From Nibrella viscosa (lineage in GTDB: Bacteria; Bacteroidota; Bacteroidia; Cytophagales; Spirosomataceae): a stretch of 64,000 nt of DNA. The stretch covers positions 1 through 64,000 of the forward strand of contig NZ_BAABHB010000009.1 in assembly GCF_039541875.1 (NCBI RefSeq), read 5' to 3'. Below the pieces are notes generated by a model. That model was not told the origin of the DNA. It saw only the letters and a program-made list of their open reading frames with translations, and did no database searches. Of this stretch, positions 59,507 to 64,000 are shown piece by piece (within the stretch, counting starts at the first letter, position 1; each line of letters begins with the position of its first letter). The translations under genes were made by a program, and so were the position numbers.

Positions 59507-61624
59507 ATGATGGATACCCGAATAGACTATTACCCCACCCACGAACATAATGGTATAAAGTTTAGACGCGGTCATTCTCTCCCGTTTGGTGCCACTATGG
59601 TGCCAAACGGGGTTAATTTCAGCATCTACTCCAGCGCAGCTATCTCCTGTACGCTGGTGCTGTTTGAGCGGGGAGCCCCCCAGCCCTTTGCCGAAATTCC
59701 GATTCCGGATGAGTTCCGGATCGGAAATGTGTACAGCATTATGGTGTTCGACCTGGACTACGAACGGCTGGAGTACGGCTACAAGATGGACGGACCGTTT
59801 AACCCGCTCGAAGGCCACCGGTTCAATAAAGACACGATCCTCAGCGACCCGTACGCTAAAGTAATTGGTGGACGGGACACCTGGCTGGCCGAGCCGAACT
59901 GGGATAATATTTATCCGTACCGGTCACGGCTGGCCTTTGAGGATTTTGACTGGGAAGGTGACCACCCGCTGGAGACGCCCATTGAAGACCTGCAGGTTTA
60001 CGAAATGCACGTTCGGGGCTTTACCAAAGACCCCTCCTCCAAAGTCAAAAACCCGGGCACCTTTACCGCCATCCGCGACAAGATACCCTACCTGAAAGAA
60101 ATGGGTATCAACTGTATCGAGCTGTTGCCCATTTATGAGTTCGACGAATGGGAGTTTAACCGCACCAGCCCCATTACGGGCGAAGTGCTGGTGAACTACT
60201 GGGGCTACAGCACCGTCAACTTCTTCTCGCCCAAGGCTGGTTATGCCGCTACCGGTAAATTCGGGATGCAGGTCGACGAACTGAAGACGCTCATTAAGGA
60301 ACTGCACAAAAACGGCATTGAGGTCTGGCTAGATGTGGTATTTAACCACACGGCCGAGGGCGACCACCGCGGGCATACCATTTCGTTCCGGGGTATCGAC
60401 AACAAAACGTATTACATGCTGACGCCGGAGGGCTACTATTTCAACTTCTCCGGTACCGGTAATACGCTGAACTGTAACCACCCCGTCGTTCGGAATATGG
60501 TGCTCGACTGCCTTCGGTACTGGGCGGCTGATTACCATATCGACGGATTCCGCTTTGATCTGGCCGCCATTCTTGGTCGCGCCCAGGATGGCAGTCCGCT
60601 AAGCAACCCGCCCCTGCTGGAGTCGCTGGCGCATGACCCCATTCTGGCCAAGTGTAAGCTGATTGCCGAAGCCTGGGATGCCGGCGGCCTGTATCAGGTT
60701 GGCTCTTTCCCGGCTTATGGCCGGTGGGCCGAGTGGAATGGCAAATACCGCGATACCCTGCGTAAATACCTGAAAGGGGATGAAGGGCAGGTCGGTGATA
60801 TGATGCAGCGTATTCAGGGGTCGCCCGACCTGTATTATTACCGGGGGCCAAACGCCAGTATCAACTTCATTACCTGCCACGACGGCTTTACGCTCTACGA
60901 TATGTTTGCCTATAACTCGAAACATAACGAGGCCAATGGCGAAAATAACAACGACGGAGCCAACGACAACAACTCCTGGAACTGCGGCTGGGAAGGCGAA
61001 ACCGATGATCCGGCGGTGAACCACCTCCGGCACAAGCTCATCAAAAACGCCTTGACCATTCTGATGGTTAGTCAGGGCGTTCCGATGGTGCTGATGGGCG
61101 ACGAGATGGGGCGCACGCAGAAAGGGAATAACAACACCTACTGCCAGGATAATGAACTAAACTGGCTCGACTGGTCTCTGATAGAGAAAAACGCAGACAT
61201 CTACAATTTTGCCAAGCATATTATGCGGTTCCGGCACGGGCACCCTGTCCTGCGCAGCCGGCGCCATTTCCAGCACCGCGACTATGTAGGTAGTGGCTAT
61301 CCGGACATCAGTTTCCACGGCGTAAACGCCTGGTATGCCGATACGTCCGCAGGAAGCCGCTCATTTGCGTTTATGCTCTGTGGCGATCATGCCAAGCAGG
61401 GTATTGTTAAAGATGACATGATTTATGTCATCATGAATATGTATTGGGACAGCCTCACGTTTGAGCTGCCCGAATTATCGAGAGATCGGAAATGGCATGT
61501 TGTAGCCAATACGGATATGCCCTCACCAGACGATGTTTTCCCGCTTGGTAAAGAGCCGTTGCTGGAGAATCAGCATCACTTCCTGGCGGGTTCCCGGTCC
61601 GTAGTTGTGTTAGTAGGTAAATAA
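59507..61624 (+). CDS. glgX: Glycogen debranching enzyme GlgX (GH13, isoamylase type)
   Basis: A 705-residue glycoside hydrolase that cleaves alpha-1,6 branches of glycogen. The N-terminal carbohydrate-binding domain starts with RRGHSLPFGATMVPNGVNFS. GH13 motifs: DVVFNHTAEGD, DGFRFDLAAIL (nucleophile Asp), KLIAEAWDAGG (acid/base Glu), and ITCHDGFTLYD (transition-state Asp). The frame opens with TTG at 59498; ATG at 59507 or 59510 is more credible. Its position between two STAS genes is the feature shared with the cyanobacterial icfG locus. Confidence 0.94.
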   Translation: MMDTRIDYYPTHEHNGIKFRRGHSLPFGATMVPNGVNFSIYSSAAISCTLVLFERGAPQPFAEIPIPDEFRIGNVYSIMVFDLDYERLEYGYKMDGPFNPLEGHRFNKDTILSDPYAKVIGGRDTWLAEPNWDNIYPYRSRLAFEDFDWEGDHPLETPIEDLQVYEMHVRGFTKDPSSKVKNPGTFTAIRDKIPYLKEMGINCIELLPIYEFDEWEFNRTSPITGEVLVNYWGYSTVNFFSPKAGYAATGKFGMQVDELKTLIKELHKNGIEVWLDVVFNHTAEGDHRGHTISFRGIDNKTYYMLTPEGYYFNFSGTGNTLNCNHPVVRNMVLDCLRYWAADYHIDGFRFDLAAILGRAQDGSPLSNPPLLESLAHDPILAKCKLIAEAWDAGGLYQVGSFPAYGRWAEWNGKYRDTLRKYLKGDEGQVGDMMQRIQGSPDLYYYRGPNASINFITCHDGFTLYDMFAYNSKHNEANGENNNDGANDNNSWNCGWEGETDDPAVNHLRHKLIKNALTILMVSQGVPMVLMGDEMGRTQKGNNNTYCQDNELNWLDWSLIEKNADIYNFAKHIMRFRHGHPVLRSRRHFQHRDYVGSGYPDISFHGVNAWYADTSAGSRSFAFMLCGDHAKQGIVKDDMIYVIMNMYWDSLTFELPELSRDRKWHVVANTDMPSPDDVFPLGKEPLLENQHHFLAGSRSVVVLVGK

Positions 61625-61647
61625 CAAAATTAACTTCAGACAAAATT

Positions 61648-61971
61648 ATGAGCTTCTCTATTTCATCCGATGTAGATGCCCAAAAGGTCGCCACTATTAC
61701 CTTAGCCGGCGAGCTGGATTCTTTATCATCCCGCGAGTTTCAGAGTGCCATTGAGCACGTTGCCGCCGAAAACCCTAAAGAACTGGTACTGAGAGTAGAA
61801 GATCTAAGCTTTATGTCCTCGGCCGGGCTGCGGGTACTCATCTTCTCAAAGCAGAAAATGGGTACCAATCTGCCCATTTTCATGGTGAAGCCGCAAAGTG
61901 CCATTGTGGATACACTTGAGAAAACCGGCCTTCAGCACAGCGTGAATATTGTGGATGAGTACCCAGCCTGA
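61648..61971 (+). CDS. STAS-domain anti-sigma factor antagonist (RsbV-like) 2
   Basis: A 107-residue STAS protein. ITLAGELDSLSSREFQSAIE and VEDLSFMSSAGLRVLIFSKQ carry the conserved Ser of the SSAG loop. It is 24 bases behind glgX and 10 bases before the kinase start. The two STAS proteins of this unit are only distantly alike, so they probably have different partners or act in sequence. Confidence 0.93.
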   Translation: MSFSISSDVDAQKVATITLAGELDSLSSREFQSAIEHVAAENPKELVLRVEDLSFMSSAGLRVLIFSKQKMGTNLPIFMVKPQSAIVDTLEKTGLQHSVNIVDEYPA

Positions 61972-61981
61972 TGAAAGCGCT

Positions 61982-62413
61982 ATGGAGTCTAAAACGTTTC
62001 CGGGAACCCTTGACTCCCTCGACCTGATCCGACAACACGTTAAAGAGTTGTCTCAGCAAGCTGGACTGGACAAAAAGTCTACGTATAATCTGATGCTGGC
62101 CGCTGATGAAATTGCAACCAATATAATTCTGTACGGCTATGAACAGGCCGGTCAGACAGGGAGTATTGATGTATTGTCTGAAATTGCGGATAACCAGCTA
62201 AAGGTTGTGTTTGAGGATGAGGCAAAACCGTTTGACCCGACCGCCCGGGATTTGCCAACGGAAGACGACTTTAACAAGCCACTGGAAGAAAGAACCATTG
62301 GCGGCATGGGTATATTTCTTACCATCAATGGTGTTGATAAATTCTCGTATGAATATGCCAACAACCGGAATCGGAATATATTCATTATGAATGTCGACCA
62401 CGTTCATCCGTAA
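61982..62413 (+). CDS. RsbW-like anti-sigma factor serine kinase
   Basis: A 143-residue GHKL ATPase of the RsbW/SpoIIAB type. N-box LMLAADEIATNIILYGYEQ, then VFEDEAKPFDP and the G-box ERTIGGMGIFLTINGVDKF are seen. Such proteins phosphorylate STAS antagonists or sequester a sigma factor or other target. The start is placed at 61982 (MESKTFPGTLDSLDLIR); the opening at 61949 overlaps the STAS gene. No sigma factor gene adjoins; the ECF factor at 6240 is 55 kb away and not an obvious client. Confidence 0.92.
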   Translation: MESKTFPGTLDSLDLIRQHVKELSQQAGLDKKSTYNLMLAADEIATNIILYGYEQAGQTGSIDVLSEIADNQLKVVFEDEAKPFDPTARDLPTEDDFNKPLEERTIGGMGIFLTINGVDKFSYEYANNRNRNIFIMNVDHVHP

Positions 62414-62440
62414 TTCTTACTACTACATGTATACGCTTGA

Positions 62441-62469
62441 AAATGGCTTGTGGTATCCACAAGCCATTT
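62441..62469. terminator. Perfect hairpin terminator after the partner-switch operon
   Basis: AAATGGCTTGTGG (62441-62453) pairs perfectly with CCACAAGCCATTT (62457-62469) over a 3-base loop. It closes the AGE-to-kinase unit, although the following T-run is short. Confidence 0.75.
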
Positions 62470-62558
62470 GGCATTAAATAGCTGCTACTAAGCCAGTTTA
62501 TTGCCAATCTGGTAAATTTTACTTAATATTAACGTCGTTTTTTGCGAGGTTAACCGGT

Positions 62559-62573
62559 TTGATTTTAAATCAA
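62559..62573. promoter_or_regulatory. Small palindrome before the STAND gene
   Basis: TTGATTT-T-AAATCAA forms a near-perfect palindrome 51 bases before the ATG at 62624. It may be an operator; no -7 consensus was found with it. Confidence 0.35.
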
Positions 62574-62623
62574 GTTGAGGAAGTATCCGGAATGAATCAC
62601 CGCCCGAAACAAGTCCTACTTTT

Positions 62624-64000
62624 ATGTCTGAAGTCTTACTCAACATAAATCCTTTTCCAGGATTAAGAAGTTTTGAGCCTGAGGATGCCGATTTATTTTT
62701 TGGTCGGGATACGCAAATCCGAGAGGTGCGCAAAAAGCTGGCAGCCAGTCGGTTTGTAGCCGTAGTAGCCTCATCCGGAAGCGGAAAATCCTCTCTGATA
62801 AAAGCTGGGGTAATTCCACGTATTCAGCAGGAGAGTCTTGACAAGGCGGTTTTTGATGATTGGCTGGTCGTTGGATTTAACCCCGGTATGCATGCCGCCG
62901 ACAGCTTCAAAGAAGCTATGAAGCAGGCTATTGAACGCCACCCCCTCGGCAGTACGATTACCCACCCCGCCGATGATTCGGACTGGATAAATACCCGCTT
63001 CTTCCGGTCGATAACCTACGATCTGAACACCAATCTGCTGATTTATATAGATCAGTTTGAAGAGTTATTCCGCTATGTCAATACAACCTCAAAAGAGGAG
63101 CAGCAGGCAAGCCTGTTTGTAGAAGTCTTGCTGGACCTGCTCCGCACGAATCTGCCCGTCTATATTTTGCTGACAATGCGTTCCGATTACCTGGACGCGT
63201 GTGCCAACTACGACGGACTGACCGAAGCCATCAACCAGGGGTGTTACCTATTGCCCCGGATGACCCGCCAGGAAATGCACCAGGCAATTACTCGTCCGCT
63301 GGAAGTATATAATACCCCGGTTACAGAAGAGCTGATCAACCAGTTATTGATAGATATCGGCGATAAGCACGATGAGCTGCCGATCCTCCAACATGCCCTA
63401 ATGCGAACGTGGTCGCACTGGCAACACCACCACCAGTCTACCGGCATTCCAATGTCCCTTAGTGATTACAAGGCCATTGGCACCATCACTCAGGCCATTT
63501 CGCTGCATGCCGAAGAGGTGTATACCTCCTTTCATACCGATAAAAGCCGGATTGCAGTTGAAAAGCTCTACAAGGCCCTTGTTTACCTTGGACCGGGAGA
63601 AGTTGGCATTATGCGGCCAGTAGCGTTTCAGGACATTCAGAAAATCAGCGGAGTCCATCCCGATCTGCTGGTCGATGTAATTAATCAGTTTCGTGATCCG
63701 GGTATATCCTTTTTATTGCCACCGTCTACGATACCAATTCTCCCCGAAACACTTATCGACGTTGCCCATGAAGGAATTATGGAACTGTGGGAACGTCTCA
63801 GGCTCTGGGTGCGCGAAGAAATCGAAGCCGCCAAGTTATACCAGCAGCTCAGTGCCTCGGCCCGGCAATATCAGGAGGGCAAAACCGGCCTGCTTACCAA
63901 TCCGGAATTGCTCATCGCCCTGAAATGGCTAAAGGAAAGTAAACCAACGGCCACCTGGGCCAGGCGGTATGACTTTTATTTTGAACAGGCCATTAATTAC
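62624..64000 (+). CDS. nSTAND1-type NTPase (partial, runs off the window)
   Basis: 459 codons are open from ATG 62624 to the window end without a stop. The start LNINPFPGLRSFEPEDADLF is the classical opening of novel-STAND-1 proteins. Walker A is ASSGSGKSSLIKAGV, Walker B LLIYIDQFEELFRY, then LLTMRSDYLDAC and the family hallmark ELPILQHALMRTW. After the NTPase a winged-helix and helical region starts (VYLGPGEVGIMRPVAFQDI). Full proteins of this family usually continue into WD40 or TPR repeats as sensors; that part lies beyond the window. STAND proteins act as signal-triggered switches, some in anti-phage defence. It follows the partner-switch operon after a terminator. Confidence 0.9.
   Translation, partial: MSEVLLNINPFPGLRSFEPEDADLFFGRDTQIREVRKKLAASRFVAVVASSGSGKSSLIKAGVIPRIQQESLDKAVFDDWLVVGFNPGMHAADSFKEAMKQAIERHPLGSTITHPADDSDWINTRFFRSITYDLNTNLLIYIDQFEELFRYVNTTSKEEQQASLFVEVLLDLLRTNLPVYILLTMRSDYLDACANYDGLTEAINQGCYLLPRMTRQEMHQAITRPLEVYNTPVTEELINQLLIDIGDKHDELPILQHALMRTWSHWQHHHQSTGIPMSLSDYKAIGTITQAISLHAEEVYTSFHTDKSRIAVEKLYKALVYLGPGEVGIMRPVAFQDIQKISGVHPDLLVDVINQFRDPGISFLLPPSTIPILPETLIDVAHEGIMELWERLRLWVREEIEAAKLYQQLSASARQYQEGKTGLLTNPELLIALKWLKESKPTATWARRYDFYFEQAINY

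Overview
The window reads as chromosomal DNA of a Bacteroidota bacterium, most likely a Cytophagales member close to Spirosoma or Rudanella. Pointers are a SusC/SusD pair, TAnnTTTG-type promoter elements, BshA, CrtZ, a eukaryotic-type (GT3) glycogen synthase, a DUF2795 protein, and moderately high GC with palindromic intergenic repeats. No rRNA, tRNA, CRISPR array or phage was seen. The only mobile-element trace is the start of a transposase gene at the left edge.

Layout. 1-6072: transposase start, then a redox-signalling block (cNMP-type sensor kinase, response regulator fused to a thioredoxin-reductase-like flavoprotein, UBP zinc finger) running into egtB-egtD for ergothioneine. 6240-7679: ECF sigma factor and two paralogous small membrane proteins. 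7757-12496: susD and susC, divergent from an NtrC-type regulator that lacks its DNA-binding domain. 14009-24442: LuxE-like enzyme, lipoprotein, sensor kinase, hemA, DUF4230, yqgE, a PorT-like barrel, nuoABC without nuoD-N, and a TlpA-like protein. 24679-31158: fatty acid hydroxylase, a decayed NDH-2 remnant, bshA, a UbiA-family prenyltransferase, a lipoprotein divergent from a MerC protein across a palindromic putative operator, and an M48 protease. 31352-32204: a SocA/Panacea protein with a small two-helix membrane protein, a candidate toxin-antitoxin pair. 32356-41284: glycogen synthase, asparaginase, purU, a sodium/solute symporter, cutC, DUF2795, glpD and crtZ. 41493-45237: an AlbA_2 protein and bioF-bioD-bioA.

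45402-64000 is the most unusual part. On the minus strand lies an 11-kb accessory cluster: two DJ-1/PfpI proteins at its ends, a benzoylformate-decarboxylase-like TPP enzyme, a GMC oxidoreductase, a DUF1326/DUF2182 pair, and five genes carrying about nine NTF2/SnoaL-like domains. After a 1-kb gene-free stretch, the plus strand carries AGE epimerase - STAS - GlgX - STAS - RsbW-like kinase. This is a partner-switching module interleaved with glycogen metabolism and closely recalls the cyanobacterial icfG cluster, here without the PP2C phosphatase. An nSTAND1-type NTPase gene follows and runs off the window.

A plausible overall reading is a carbon/redox-responsive chromosomal neighbourhood. It holds glycogen synthesis and debranching, two low-molecular-weight thiol pathways, and a partner-switch that may connect carbon status to the divergent oxidoreductase/SnoaL cluster. 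The individual gene families are mostly clear; the substrates of the SnoaL cluster and the output of the partner switch cannot be read from sequence alone.
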